From Taiwanofungus camphoratus (lineage: Eukaryota > Basidiomycota > Agaricomycetes > Polyporales > Taiwanofungaceae): a DNA stretch of 64,000 nt. The stretch spans positions 3,968,001 through 4,032,000 of the forward strand of contig CP021220.1 of the NCBI GenBank assembly GCA_003999685.1, given 5' to 3'. Positions 22,842 through 36,380 of the stretch are shown here, one piece after another. Under the pieces are notes generated by a model. That model was not told the origin of the DNA, made no database searches, and worked only from the letters and a program-made list of their open reading frames with translations. The first letter of the stretch is position 1. The number at the start of each line of letters is the position of its first letter. The position numbers were made by a program, and so were the translations under genes.

Positions 22842-25800
22842 ATGTATGTCAATCACTATGCAGAAGGTGAGTATTTTCCTTTGCTGGTGCATAAGATATA
22901 TTCACCCTTCTCATCTGGTATAGGTAGCAATGAGAGACCTCCAGTCACAGGTTTACGCCACGGCTCTGACGTGGATTCTTCGACTGAACGCGACTATCGT
23001 TCCACTACCCGATCGGATCCTTCCTCTGGACATACCGATTTGAACGGGACAGTTGAACAGGACGACAGACATAATGGTTCTGTCGCCACACTTCCTGACT
23101 CTGGTCCCATACTACCATACTGGTCAGCCAAACGCCATCTCACATGTGGCAATTCTACCCCTCCTCCCTCATGGGCGCCCACGATGACACCGTGGCGTGC
23201 ATCTCCAGGCAAACTCAAGACTGCTACGGCCGCTATCGTACTGTGCTTGAACATCGACGTAGATCCTCCAGACATTGTGAAAACGAACCCCTGTGCAGTC
23301 ATGGAGGGTTGGGTTGATCCACATACGATGCCTTCGGCCAAGGCGCTGGAGATCATAGGAACCAATCTCTCGCATCAATTTGAGGGCTTGAGTCCGAAAC
23401 TGCATTACAAGCCGCTGTTGGATCCATCGTATGAACAATTGCGGCGTTACTGCCAGTCGCTGCGCAGGACAGCGAAGGAAGAAGCAATCCTTTTCTATTA
23501 CAACGGACACGGTGTGCCGAAGCCGACGCCGAGCGGAGAAATGTGGTGCTTCAACAACAATTACACCCAGTACATCCCTGTGTCACTTCGGGAAGTGCAG
23601 AACTGGCTGCTGTCGCCGTGTATATACATATGGGACTGCTCAGCAGCGGGCCACCTGTTGCAAAATTATATCAGCTTCGCGAAATCGCGGGACGACGAGG
23701 CAATGAACCGCGGTGGGTATCCTGATGGCGCGCCACCGTTCTCAGACAGTATTCAGCTCGCTGCGTGTGCCGCCGATGAACAGCTGCCGTCTTGTCCTGA
23801 ACTTCCCGCAGACCTTTTCACATCGTGTCTAACGTCGCCGATTGATATTGCCCTGCGGTACTTTGTGATGAGCAACCAGCTTCCGGGAAATATCACTGCC
23901 GATATGGTGATGCAACTGCCTGGCGATCTGAAAGACCGGCGGACACCACTGGGCGAACTGAATTGGATTTTCACTGCAATTACAGATACGATTGCTTGGA
24001 CAACCTTCTCCCGAGATGTGTTTACGCGGCTCTACAGGTCTGATCTCCTCGTTGCGTCTCTATTCCGCAATTTCTTGCTAGCGGAACGGATCATGAAGAA
24101 TTACCACTGCACGCCGCACACCTATCCTGCTTTACCAGCCACAAACACCCATCCGCTCTGGGCTTCATGGGATTTGGCATTGGACTCATGCTTGAGACAA
24201 TTGCCTGAATTGTTGAAACATACGAAACCTACGAAAAGCACGGAGGGATCACTGACGTTGATGGCAAGGAGGCGTGCACAGCAGCACAGCGGTCCTAATG
24301 GCATTCCGGCTCCGGCCAGTGAGCAGCCTTATTCGTACGTACCGAGCAGGTTCTTTGCTGATCAGCTCACTGCGTTCGAGGTATGGATTTCTCGTGGAGG
24401 TTCCGCTCTAACGAGGCGCGGACCGCTATCACTACCAGAAACCAATGGGGATAATTCTCCGAACCTCGACGGAGTGAATGGAGGGGAGTCGCCGCATCTG
24501 CCGGATGCCTCGGAGCAGAGCAATGAGCACTACCTTGTGCCTCGCAAGCCTCCGGATCAACTTCCGATTGTTCTTCAGGTCCTCCTCTCACAACCACACC
24601 GCCTCCGTGCTCTTATTCTTCTCTCACAATTCGTCGATCTGGGACCGTGGGCTGTCCACCTCGCACTCACGATTGGCATCTTCCCGTATATATCTCGTTT
24701 ACTGCAGGCTGCTTCGCAAGACCTGCGACCTGTGCTGATCTTCATTTGGGCGCGCATTTTTGCTGTGGACCCTACCTGTCAAGTCGATCTGTACAACAAT
24801 CAGGGGTACATGTACTTTGCGAATGTCCTTGCGGTGCAGGATGACCCTCAGCATGCGTCCATTCCGAACAGCTCTGAGCACAAAGCCATGTGCGCGTTCA
24901 TCTTGTCCGCAATTGCTCGGGATTACCCCCGTGGGCAGAATGCATGCTGGAGGGAGCACGTCTTTGACTCGTGCTATAAGCGGTTGAACGATGGAGACTT
25001 CCTACTTCGGCAGTGGTCCGCCCTATGCATCGCCCAGATTTGGGATGCAAACGATGAGATCAAGACGTACGGTGTGGACAATGGGACACAGGATAAGTTG
25101 ATTGGGCTGCTGACGGACGACTCTCCAGAGGTGCGCAGCGCAGCGTTATATGCATTGGGAACCTTTCTGGGCGCGTCTGGTTCTGCCGACATGAACAAAC
25201 TAGGTGGAGGTGGGAGTGGAACGCAGTATCAGCTAGAAGAGCGTGACCATTTTCGTATGGAGGTCGCCGTAGTCACCGGGGCTACCCTTGCTATTAAGGA
25301 GGATGCGAGTCCGATGGTAAGAAAGGAGCTCCTTGTACTCATCAGTTGCCTCGTGAAAGAGTGGCGTGGTTACTTCATTGTTTGTGCGTGGATCTACTGG
25401 GAGGAAGACCGACGCAAGAGAGATGACAACGTGTACAAGCACGATGATGATGTTGCTTCGCAGGCGGTAGCCGAGTGGCTAGATTGTTTCAGTGATGATG
25501 AGGACTACCGTGAAGAGAATAGAGTCCTGCTCTCATCTTTCTTCACTATCTTCACCGTTCTGTTGGAACTATCGGTTGACCCCTATTCAGAAGTGGCGAC
25601 GAATGCGCAGACCATTGTGGATTATATCGTGGCTCTTCTCCTCGAGTCTCCGTTTACTCGCTTGGACAGTACCACTCTCGATAAACCACCGTCCGCATCA
25701 TCGGATGCAAAAGGGCTTCCGAATGGAACTCGATCTCGGGCCCCTTCTATTCAGTCATCGCAGTCGTACCAGCAACCATCTCGTTCGCCAATCACCAGCA

Positions 25801-28013
25801 GACCTCATCTGACACGGAGCGATACAGTTACGAGTACTATCTCAAATGGCGTCACGAATACGCTGAGACGGACATCTTCTTTTGCCAATGCTCTCAAGAG
25901 CCTGGCAGGCAACATTGCCTTCCCTAGCCTGGAAGACGGTCGTTCCTCGCCGAAACCCACATCAAACTCAGCTCCTCGATTTGATGCTGCCGACATATCT
26001 AGGCCGCCATCACCGAACCTCAATTACGCCCAATATACATCCCCCTATTCCCGTCCCTCCACTCCTGCTCAATCGCTCTCTTCTCGGAGGTCTTCCCCTC
26101 ATCCATCACCGCGTTCTTCTCTCGAGTCTCAGCACCCGCCGATGGAATTCCTTCCCTCAGATGTCATGGAAGCCCTGATAGAGGAAGATATGGAACGATT
26201 GAGAGCACGACGACGCCATGCCTCGCATTCAAGGCATCTCCACCATCATCATCAGGATGGTGGTGGCCAGGGTTTGGGTGGTATGGGCAGCCCATGCGGT
26301 AGCACATTCTCCATTGATTCGAGTGTCATTTTGGGCCTTGGCACAGGCGTTGGGATCAGGGATGTGCTTCCCCTGAAGAGCAGGTTCTACGATTGGTGTT
26401 GCGAATACTTCAAAGAACCGCAGATGAGAGTACGCTGGCCCAGCTAGTTCCTGATCGTTAAAGCTCATTTCGTTTGTGAACAGCAACCTGAAGCAGAAGA
26501 GCCGGGTAGTGTGCAGTACAACCATCAAGTGTGGCGACAACAGCGAAACGAACAAGTTCTCGCTAATACTCGGTCACAGGTTAAAGTAGCATGTAAGTAC
26601 TTGTGTATAAATTCATTTTTAACGGATCTCAAAAGCCAAATAGCGAGCTGTAAGTGGGACAGACCGGTAACCTCTATCCAAGTCAGCGGATTACCCGTCC
26701 AATTAGCGTTCCACGCATATGATCCTCATCTGGTTGTCACAAATGAGTCGGATGTAATAACGTATGTGTTGTTGATTATTTAAGCGCATTGCCTAATTAA
26801 CCACATGGACAGTGTCTGGGACTGGATGCATCGTAGACGACTAAGTCGGTTCTCCAATGGTAATCCGCGAGGAACAAGTATCACATCGCTTCATATCATC
26901 AACCAGGATGTGGGCGGTATTATCCTTACTGGTGCTGGTGAGCGACCACTGTTCAGCATATTATCCGTCTTTCTCATTGCAATGAATCCTTTTAAGCGGA
27001 TGGTGTCATTCGTTTGTATCGCAACTACGACCCAAGTTTGAGCAATAGCGGCGCACAGATGGTCAGCTCATTCCGCGGTGCAAACGAAGTCATTCAGGTG
27101 CATCGGGGCAGTGGGGTTGTTACAGACTGGAAGCAGTCTGGTGGATCGCTATTTGTGGGTGGTGATTCACGGATTATCAGGATATGGGATGCACACACAG
27201 AAAGTCAAGTAATGGTACGTCGATCTAACTGTTCGTATAAACACATTGAGGCGTCAATTGTGTACTTGCAGGATTTGGACACCAATTCGGAGAGTCCGGT
27301 GACCGCAATTGTCTCTGATGATGGATCGTCATCGCAATTCTTAGCAAGTTTCGCAGATGGTGTCGTGAAGGTCTTTGACCGTCGGCTGGACGAAGATAAT
27401 GCAATTGTGCGATCTTACAGTGCCCACACTTCGTGGGTTCAAAATGTTAAGTGGCACTCAACCCTACCATGGCAATTCTTCTCGGGGAGGTGCGTTCATT
27501 TCACCCTGTCAGTGATCAGGAACTCAACATGTGATGTGTTTCCCCAGTACGGATGGTGATGTGAAGCTCTGGGACATTCGTTCAGGCGACCGTGCATCAC
27601 GAACATGGGATATGTTTACGCAGGGTCTGTCAGCCTTCGATGTCCATCCCCAAACAGAAGTATTTGCTGCGTAGGTTCTATCACATATATCAGTCAATAC
27701 CCTTCTGATCCAGAGTTCCAGGACGTCAACGCTGATTTCGACAAATTGGCGGGCGCAACGTACTGTGATCCGTTCATTTACTGCTGATGACCCACTTTCT
27801 ACCCCCACCATCAGTCTCACGGTACCACCACCACGGGATCCGCTTTCGCCATTCGCAGCGCGCTCAAGCAGCTTGTCATTCCATCCGCGGGAAATGGTTT
27901 ACGCGCTTGGTATGTGGGATGGCTCTGGTGAGTTGCTTTTCCTACTTTGTAATGCCTATGATAATCTGTCCCTGACCCCCCTAGTACGAGTCATGGGTTG
28001 CAAACTCCCATAA
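22842..28013 (+). CDS. KOG1: KOG1/Raptor, TORC1 scaffold subunit
   Basis: Scaffold subunit that recruits substrates to the TOR kinase in TORC1, at the vacuole; 1558 residues. Ten exons: 22842-22866, 22924-26429, 26484-26592, 26644-26761, 26813-26937, 26997-27214, 27272-27489, 27548-27670, 27722-27927 and 27985-28013. The Raptor N-terminal caspase-like domain (about 90-270) has AIVLCLNIDVDPPD, YYNGHGVPKPT and WDCSAAGHLLQ. HEAT-like repeats follow (LSQPHRLRALILLSQFVDLGPWAV), then a Ser/Pro-rich linker with a His run, and a C-terminal WD40 propeller (GGDSRIIRIWDAHTES, DGDVKLWDIRSGD) ending GMWDGSVRVMGCKLP. Introns 1 and 6 are both 57 bases and stop-free. The 25-base first exon and its ATG are plausible but less certain than the rest. 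Confidence 0.96.
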
Positions 28014-28435
28014 CCATCATAGGATCCTTACTGTCCACAGTCTACGAACTAATCACTTGCTTTGCTTGTCGCTCCGCTTTGCGTGCACTATCTATGTCTT
28101 GCAATCCCTCGGTTGGATACATACACTGTACCGCTACTCCCTATTTTATTTGCAACCTTAGTTTAATTTCTGTAGATGTATCACTTGACCTTAGGGGCGC
28201 CAGCCTAAAAATCAACTTGGAGAGGAAAGACTCCAGTGCTTGAATCGTAAAGGAACAAAAGTGCATACCAATATACAGTGAAAAGTTACAAGTTCTGTCA
28301 ATGAAGCGTTATTACATCTTACGCGTACAACTACGAGTCAAGAACGACTAACAACAACAGGATACTTCCGAAGGTTGGACAGTCAAATAAAAAAGGATAA
28401 AAAAGTCAGCGTCCATATACACATTAAGTTCGTGC

Positions 28436-29114
28436 TCAAGCTTCTTCCCCTGAGGTTCTCGCCTTCTTTGTCACAATGTCGCTGTTCTCTTCAGATTCAC
28501 CGTAGTCTCCTTGGATCTCACCACCTGCAGAGCTTGCATCTTCTCTACCCCTTTTGATCCCAGTCACAGAAGGTGCGGCAGAGGGGACGCCGTCCTCATC
28601 TGGTTCCTCCGAATACTCCTCATCTTCCTCTTCCTCTTCCTCTTCTCCATTTGCAATATCATCCTGAAATGAGATGACAATCAGTAATATCTCAGAACCA
28701 TAAAAGTCGCATGCTATTTACTTGTCCCCCGAGCAAAAGTGCAGTCAGATTTGAACGTTGCCCGCTCTAGCGATTCAAAGCCACTGTAAGCCTCATCATG
28801 ATTTAGTTCACCGAGAAACATACTGGTCCTGCACCCTCCTCGTCGCCCTCGTCTTCCTCTTCTTCGTATTCGATTCCCTCCCCCCCTTCCTATCGAGAAG
28901 AAAAGATGCCACAGGTATCCCGTTGAGCACACGACCTCCGGCTGTATACACTGTAATCACTAGCGCACCTCCACATCATCTATATCGTCGTACTCGTCAC
29001 TCTCATCTGGGAGAAGAGGGCGTCAAGGGAGCCCACAATAAGGTGCACTGCAGCGTTCTCACCGTCCTCAACCTCAGGCTCCTCTACGGGATCAGTTGCC
29101 TTCTGGGACGGCAT
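28436..29114 (-). CDS. Small acidic, probably nuclear protein
   Basis: Unrecognised 142-residue protein. Five exons on the minus strand: 29114-29063, 29006-28969, 28889-28824, 28766-28722 and 28663-28436, all in frame with good splice sites. About 45% of the residues are Asp or Glu in three blocks ([41 protein letters not shown]). Between acidic blocks 2 and 3 lies one non-acidic segment, SGQRSNLTALLLGGQ, encoded entirely by exon 4, which looks like a short binding motif. The C-terminus has two basic patches, IKRGRED and TKKARTS, resembling a bipartite nuclear signal. Composition suggests a histone chaperone or chromatin-associated factor, but this is inference from charge alone. Stop 28436 lies 420 bases beyond the end of the convergent KOG1 gene. 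Confidence 0.75.
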
Positions 29115-29605
29115 ATTTGGCAAACGTTGATGCTAGGTAGCAGGAAGACAGATGATGAATCCGCAGAGAGTAGACAGCTCGTGGGTGAACGTGAAAAACA
29201 ACGGAGCAGGTGCGGGGAGGAGTGACCTGGCGAACGTTGGTGGGCGTGATTGGTGGAGTTGCTTCCCTACTACTACTAGTACGCAATTGCCAGTCTCTTG
29301 GCCAGTCGAGACGCCGAGTAGTCACCGCGGCAGCGACTCTCGTACAGCTCCCGTGCCACTAATACTTGAGAAGAAGAATGGACAGTGAGAAGTATTGGCT
29401 GTATTCTATAGGGGTCATGCAGATGAACTTAGAATCCGAAAGGGAACGTATGCGGATGACCACCAGTCAGAGTTCGCAATGGCGTACTCGCATGTCTTTC
29501 GATGTCAGCTTGTAGTACATTGCCACGTATTCAGTGCGTAGGTAGGAGATACAGTGTTCAGAGCAGTATAATAAAGTGTCAAGATACGTGCAAGGTCCAT
29601 GTGTG

Positions 29606-32600
29606 CTAGCATAACCCCCATCTCCGAGCCTTGATCTCCCTGTCCTCTTCTAGCACCTCGTTCTCCCTGATGACCTTTAGGAACACGCTTTCTAGCGAGG
29701 CCCTCTCTACTGTGTATTCAGCGAAATCACCTCGGGATGAAAGGACAGCAAAAAGCTGCGCCAGTGACATCCCGTTTCCGATAGGGACCTCAAAACGCGT
29801 TGCTACATCATCTGCCTTACGTGAACCTGGAATTTGCACCATAAGCTCCTGCGCACGAGCAATTTCCTCCTGCGTTCGACAGGAGAAGTGGACCTCATAT
29901 GTAGCATAACGCTCAGCCAGCGAATCGGTCGTTCCAACGGCTAGAAAAACAAAACCACATCGGGATCAAACCATATTCAACGGCTGTTTGAAAAGGATCA
30001 CACACCAAGCATCTTCTTGGCAAGGATGCCAACCTTGTTTGCCAATGCCGATGCTTCTTCCATGGAATCTATTCACCAATGCGTTTGAACAAAGCTGATA
30101 CCATGAACGACTGAATCGGCAGCATACGAGTGGTGATGACGATGGCCTTGCCAACTGCAACTGTCCTCAGAGTTCCCCACATGTCACGCTTCATTTTGGC
30201 GTCGATACCAGTCGAAAACTCATCGATGAGAACAACAGAAGGATTACCTATTTCAGGTGTTGTCAAATCAAGTGAAAGCTGCCACCATAACTCGCGTACC
30301 AATGAGAGCAATAGCCAGCGCTAGTTTACGCTGGTTACCACCAGATAATTTGCTTGCCAGACGGTCCGCGTATATATCGAGAGACGTGGCTTGCATGAGA
30401 GCTTCTACATTCCGCTCTAGCTCCTCACCACTGTACAAGCCCTTGAGGCGGCCGTATATCAGCAGGTGTTCTTTCACAGTAAGTTGCGCGTCAATGGCCG
30501 TAAACTGCGGACAGACACCGAGGGACAGACGAGCACTTCGTGGGTGATGCACTACAGAGACGCCGTTGATCATTACATCACCTTGGTCTGGAATGACGTC
30601 CCCACCTACAAGCACCCCGTAAGTGGATATCACAGGCGTTGTCAGAGGTGAAAGGCCCACGGATCATGTTGAACGTAGTAGTCTTTCCAGCGCCATTGGG
30701 TCCGAGAAGTGCGAAAATCGTATCATGAGAGACACCAAAGCTGACGTTGTCGACCACTCTGTTCGCAGAACTACCGAACGCTTTCACAGCATTTAGCACT
30801 CGCAATGCATCTTGTGATTTGACAACCGCTGCCGCCTCATTGTCCACATCTTGGTGGGCAACCCTGGCATGCATCGGAGCATCTGCAGGAGAAGCCTGTT
30901 GTATCTTGCATGGTGAGCTCTTCCTACGAGGGGGTATTGATCCCGAGTCAACCCAGACAAGAATCCCGAATAGGATGAATCCGTAGACGAAGAGATACAG
31001 AATAGGTCCTCCATATCGCGAGAGATGACCTAGCCCGGACGAAGTTGCTTCGGAGTTGCCGTCGCAGAGTAGTGAGAACAGATCGACAGACACAAAGGCA
31101 GCTCGAAGCTAGGAACGAACGGTTGGTATTATCACTATTCATAGGCACAACCCACAAGACATACTGCACTGGCGATAGGGGCCAAGACTGACATGGTGTA
31201 GTCTATAAATGATCATCAGTACATTCTATACGTGGGGAAAATCCATAAACCTCACGAATGATTGTTATATCCCGATTAACCAATGATGCTTCTGCATAGG
31301 TGATCGTGAGCAGGTAGCCGGCAAGGTACAACTGTTCGTGCTCAATACATAGGAGATAAGGTAGTCAGTCAATCTCTGTTGAAACTCACGAGGAACAGTA
31401 TAACTTGGTAGCCTGCGGAGACCGCAAATGCCGCGAGAGGAGATGCCACAGCTAGTGATACGCAATAAGAGAAGAGTGCCCCTACAATGCCATATAGTAC
31501 CATGACCACCCACTGCGGTTTGTCAGACTATTAGGGACATACCCGTGAGGAATGAGAGATCTCAACTCACGAAAAAACCTAGGCCGTGAAATTGGTTTGA
31601 AGCAGCCGCGAATATGATCATCATAACGCTTGCAACAACAACCGAAAACATCGAATCAAACAGAAGATGGCCAAGCCAGAGACCGACAGGGTCAGATAGG
31701 CCGTTGGAGAGCTGCATAGCCTGGACTGACGAACGGCGTTCGGTTGACACATAGAGCGAGAAGAACGCGGGAAAGACAGACTACAAAATGATGTCAACTG
31801 ACGTCAAGGAGAACTATAGTGGAAGTTAGACTTACCATGGCGGCACCAAAGAAGGCCACCCATTTTAGCGCAGTCAATGTTTCCGCGTTGAAGCCGGGGA
31901 AGTCCTGATAATTGGCGACAATGATACCGGGTATGCCCTTAACTGAACCGGATGCGTTTAACAGGCGATTGTATATGAGATTCGAGGCTAAATTCAGCAT
32001 GACGAGCCCTGTCAGTCCAGGTGGTGAGGCCTCCCACGCAACGAGTACCGAGCCTGATTGCAAATCCACTGACACTCCCCCAAGAGAAAGGTTGCGGTGA
32101 TCCTGGTTTATTGTGTCGACGAAGGTAGTGTTATCAGTGACATTCTGAACAGGCACGTCATAGAACACGGGGCCAAGGGTCGAGAGAATGCCGGGCGGAG
32201 ACGTCAGCAGCTGAGCACCGGGAGTTGAGTTCGAAGCGCCAGTAAGTATGATAGGGGAGTATGGGGGATACAAAGAGATAGTATCTGGCGTATAAACTGA
32301 TGTCACGCCACACGTCTGTCTTGAGCGGCCGGATACGAAAAAAAGTGGGACACATGTCCCCGCAACGGCAACAAGGATAGTCAATAACGGGGTCAGCCAG
32401 CTTCTTCGAGCAATTATGACACGTTTGCTGAATATCGTAAGAGCCTGACCAAGTGGCGATCTTCGCCGACCGTTCGTCAATTCCAGGGCTGGGGCAATCG
32501 GGACCGAGCGATCGGAACCTTTATCTTTCTCTGATTCCTCGGATTGAATACCAGGGCTGTCATGCATAAGTTCTAGGAAAATATCTTCGATGGAAGTACT

Positions 32601-35313
32601 CAATACTGAATATGAGGTGATTCGATGTGCTTCCCGTTCCGTCTCCACCAGTTCAAGCACCGCCTGCACAGCGTTAGACTCTTTCGCCTTAAGGTGATAA
32701 GAGGTTTCGTGGGGTGCAGAAGAGGAAACATAAGCTAGAGGCGCTAACGTTCGTATACGATCTAGGAGCTCAGACGGCCCGGTTGACAGCTTCTTAGGCG
32801 ATCGAATAGGATCAAACGACACCTGGACGGTATAGCCTTGGCCCAATTTTGACTTCAGCGCAACCGGCGTGCCTTGCGCGACCAATTTGCCTGGTGCGGC
32901 AAGGATCGCGATGGTATCTGCTAGAAGGTCAGCTTCGTCCAAGAACTGAAAGCAAGAAATCAGAGTACAACAAATGTAAAAGCGATGCATGGACGTACAT
33001 GTGTCGTGAAAACGACCGTTCTTTCGTGACGAACAGATGTCAATGTTCTCCAGAGAGCGCGGCGAGATAGAGGGTCAACACCCGATGTACACTGAGGACA
33101 GACATGCTCAGCGATTGCCAGCATGGGGACACAAAGACTGAATCCACCTCGTCTACCAACAAGACTAACGGCCATAGAAGCGTAAGAGGCAATATTGGCG
33201 AAAACTTGGGGATAGATGAACATACTCTTGGAACCTCCGATAAGACCGATGGCCAGCTGCAGTTTGCGCTTTTGCCCGCCACTTAACGCATTTGCGTTGT
33301 AGTGTATCTTCTTCCCAAGATCACAGTCTCGCAACAATTGCTCGATGTCCTCGTCATCGGACGACTCGCTCGATGTCTTAATCGCCTTCCACAAGCGAAG
33401 CGTCTGGTAGCATGTCAACTCCGGAAAGAGTACGTTCTTCTGCGGAACCAGACCTATCGTTCCACGCGGAGGCCTGTCGATACCTCCCTCGAAGGTCACC
33501 GTCCCGCGTGTGCGACTTAGCAACCCCGCAAGAATCGACATAGTTGTCGACTTGCCCGCGCTGTCATGGGGGAGAACGTTGTATACTTCGTTGCAAGCTT
33601 CCGGAATACTATGAAAGGCTAATCGCTTACCCGTTCGATCCAAGTAATACATATATCCCGTACTTCGGAATGTCGAGGCTGAGATCTGCCACAGCGGTGA
33701 CCAGTCCCTTCTTGCGCCAAAAGGTGGTCTTGAAATCCTTGCCAAGGTTCCTGATCGAGATCGCAGTATCTGGCGGGATGGCAGCTATGCCCTCTCCGAT
33801 TACCGGCTTATGCCTCCGCCACCATGGTCCGGAAGACGTGGAAGGGTTCTGAGCATCATACAGTCGGTTTTCGAAAAGCACTGCGAGCCATGGCCACAGG
33901 AAGACATCAATCTACAATTGGAGTCCCAAATCAGTATTGATCATTTGTAGCGTATGACACGCTTACTATGGCAGCAACGAATAATGGTAACAACACAAGC
34001 TGATTATCAGGGTCCTGGTGTAAGACGTTAGTGGGAATCTGGTGGTTCTCGAATCCGCACACAGCACGGATAGCGAATATGTAGAACCCAGGTGGGAAAA
34101 AGAGGGAGAAGAAGAACGCCGCGCCAGTGCCCGCACGCTTATCAATCAGCGCAAGAATCGCAAAGATGATGCAAAGACCGGTAGACGCTATAGCCGCGAG
34201 CTGCGGGCTCTTCCCGAACGGCACAGAGACGAAGAACGACCAGCTGGCGAGCGTGAGGCCGAGTAGCAGGTGGATGACGAACACCAGGCCACCGTTCGTT
34301 CCCTTGAATATGCGGTAGTGCCAGATGAGCGAGACGGCGATCCATGCGGGGAGGTATGCAAGCGATATGCTGACGTGCCAGGAGATGATACGCGCCGAGT
34401 CGAGCAGGCCCATCGCCTTCATGTGGCTCGTGAGCATCCCCGCGCGCTCGCCCATGAAGGAGCCAGGGATCTGGTACGCTATGCCGATGAAGCAGATGAA
34501 CAGAGCAAGAACAATGAGGCTGCGCACGCCTCTGATGTAACTGAGGCGGGTGTTTGTCGACTGTTCGGCGTTCGTCTCCTGAGTGAAAGGCCATTCCTGA
34601 GGCGTTTCTGGTCGAGAGCCAGTTGTCAGTTCAATGACTGCACTGTCGACAGCCCATTGCAATGGCAGAACCCTCTTCTCGTAGTCGCTCGTGTGCTTTA
34701 CCACGTTGATGCGAAACAACCCTCCGTCCGCCCTGATCGTGTAGTTGATCGGCTGCGAAATGGTACTACTGTCACTTAGATCGGGAAGCGAATTGAATAC
34801 GACGGCGCTGTAGCACTCCGAATAGCCATTCCAGTTTTCAGGGCACATCGCGGGGATCTCTTCGGACGAGTTCGCTTTCTTTACCGCGCTTAGCTGGTTC
34901 GAGGAGAATCCACTCGTTATGTGGGACATGATATCGTTCGCCGAAGGCGCCCCCGTACCGTTCGTACCATCTGCCCAGACAAGGTCCATCGTACCGTCGA
35001 ACTCATCCATCAGGCTAGGTACAGCTATTGCGGTGCCTAGGCCATACTGAATGAAGGTCGTCCCCACAATAAAATCACGACAGAAGACGAAAGCTCACAT
35101 TATTTGGCTTGTCAAAAAACTCTTGAGCGACTGCAAGAAAGACGCCGTAGGCAATTGGGAGAATAAAACACCGGAAGAGGTTCAACTGGATAGTAATCAG
35201 AACTCTCAAGACCCTAACTCTGTATAATGTAAGCATACCCAAGGATGCTTCGAGAGCACTATCCAATTCTTCCATACGAGCGCTATGAACTGCCTGAAGA
35301 AAAGCCCGGCCAT
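29606..35313 (-). CDS. ABCA-subfamily full-size ABC transporter
   Basis: Predicted 1598-residue (TMD-NBD)x2 membrane transporter of the ABCA type, a family mostly moving lipids. Seventeen exons on the minus strand from 35313 to 29606, all phases consistent. The first membrane helix begins in LNLFRCFILPIAYGVF, followed by a large extracytosolic loop and a helix bundle encoded by exon 3 (35046-33967). NBD1: Walker A SNGAGKST (506-513), signature LSGGQKRK (600-607), Walker B ILLVDE, H-loop TTH. The Walker B segment is an exon of only 17 bases (33164-33148). NBD2: Walker A PNGAGKTT, signature LSGGNQRK, Walker B VVLIDE, H-loop TTHSMEEA. Both sites look catalytically complete. The C-terminus has the ABCA-like regulatory region (ERASLESVFLKV). 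Substrate cannot be told from sequence. Confidence 0.94.
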
Positions 35314-35812
35314 GTAGACGACCTGGTCAAATTGAGAGACGGAATGGAATTACAAAGGCTCAGTAGTGCATGGGATAGAGCCGAAAATATGGGGGGGTTA
35401 TATCGAAATGCGGGTTCGTCTCAAAAATGTACGGGTCGATGACATGCGGTGGATCTGTAATCCCACGAATATGGCCGCGTCGTATCTAAATCAATTTGTT
35501 ACAGTACCGGCAGATTGTTCCACAAGCGTGCAAGCTGACAACCGGTAGGTGACAAATCCGACAGAAGATAGAATGCAGGCACAGGCTGAGGAGATATGAA
35601 AATAAGGATAATTGTCCGGTTGCAGTGCGGAGCTTGCGCAGAAGTAGCCTACGAAAAAGTCGCCTGCAGGACGAGGCAGTGCTGTGGTCGGATGAATGCG
35701 ATCACGGTCGTGATCAAGAAACGATCGGACTCCGACGATTACATAAACACCAAACAACGCGTACACAACGCGTCTTCCACTCGGAGGTCAGCGTCGCACG
35801 ACCATAACCGTT

Positions 35813-36283
35813 ATGCACGCTTCCACGTCCGCCAAGGTGTGAATGCCATTATCTGGACCTGGGGATCAAATCTGAAAATTCTCTCGTAGAAACAACAAGC
35901 TCGCATCGCTGCTCTCCAGGCAGAGGTTGACGAGCTGCAGAAAGTACTTGGGTATGGAAGTTCTCAGCACGACCTGCTTCGTCCTGTGATCATGATGGCT
36001 CTTACACAAGAGAGGACGAAGACGTAGAATTGATAGTATCCAGACATATTAAATTGCTCCACCAGTATAACGAGGCGAAGGATGCCGCTCAGGTACGCTT
36101 TCTGAAGTAGAAGCATACACAGGTCATTGATATTGTATTGCACAGATCCTGATGGGAAAGGTAAGTTTCTTACTCATACGCTCAGAGATCACTTCGCATA
36201 GCGATATTCCATAGCTGGCATCCCATCGCCAAACGACCATCCGGCAAATCCACGAAGAATATGGTCTCACCAACGAGGATTGA
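35813..36283 (+). CDS. swi5: Swi5 (Sae3) recombination mediator
   Basis: Small partner of Sfr1 (Mei5) that stabilises Rad51/Dmc1 filaments in homologous recombination; nuclear. Five exons: 35813-35836, 35890-35951, 36011-36092, 36146-36160 and 36215-36283; 83 residues, close to the roughly 85 of fission yeast Swi5. A heptad-like N-terminal half (RIAALQAEVDELQKVLG) is followed by the family core: VSRHIKLLHQYNEAKDAAQ, then ILMGK from an exon of 15 bases, then LASHRQTTIRQIHEEYGLTNED at the stop. All introns are 52-59 bases with GT-AG ends. No exon contains a long open frame, so this gene is easily missed. The 24-base first exon is the weakest element. It runs convergent with the RCC1 gene, whose stop is 97 bases away. 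Confidence 0.92.
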
Positions 36284-36380
36284 CCATTTCACAACTTTGT
36301 CCTGTCTCGTTCTGTGATGTTTTGTGATTGTGTGCATACTTGCAGCATCGATGTCGTATCCGATAGAACCCCCAAGTGTG

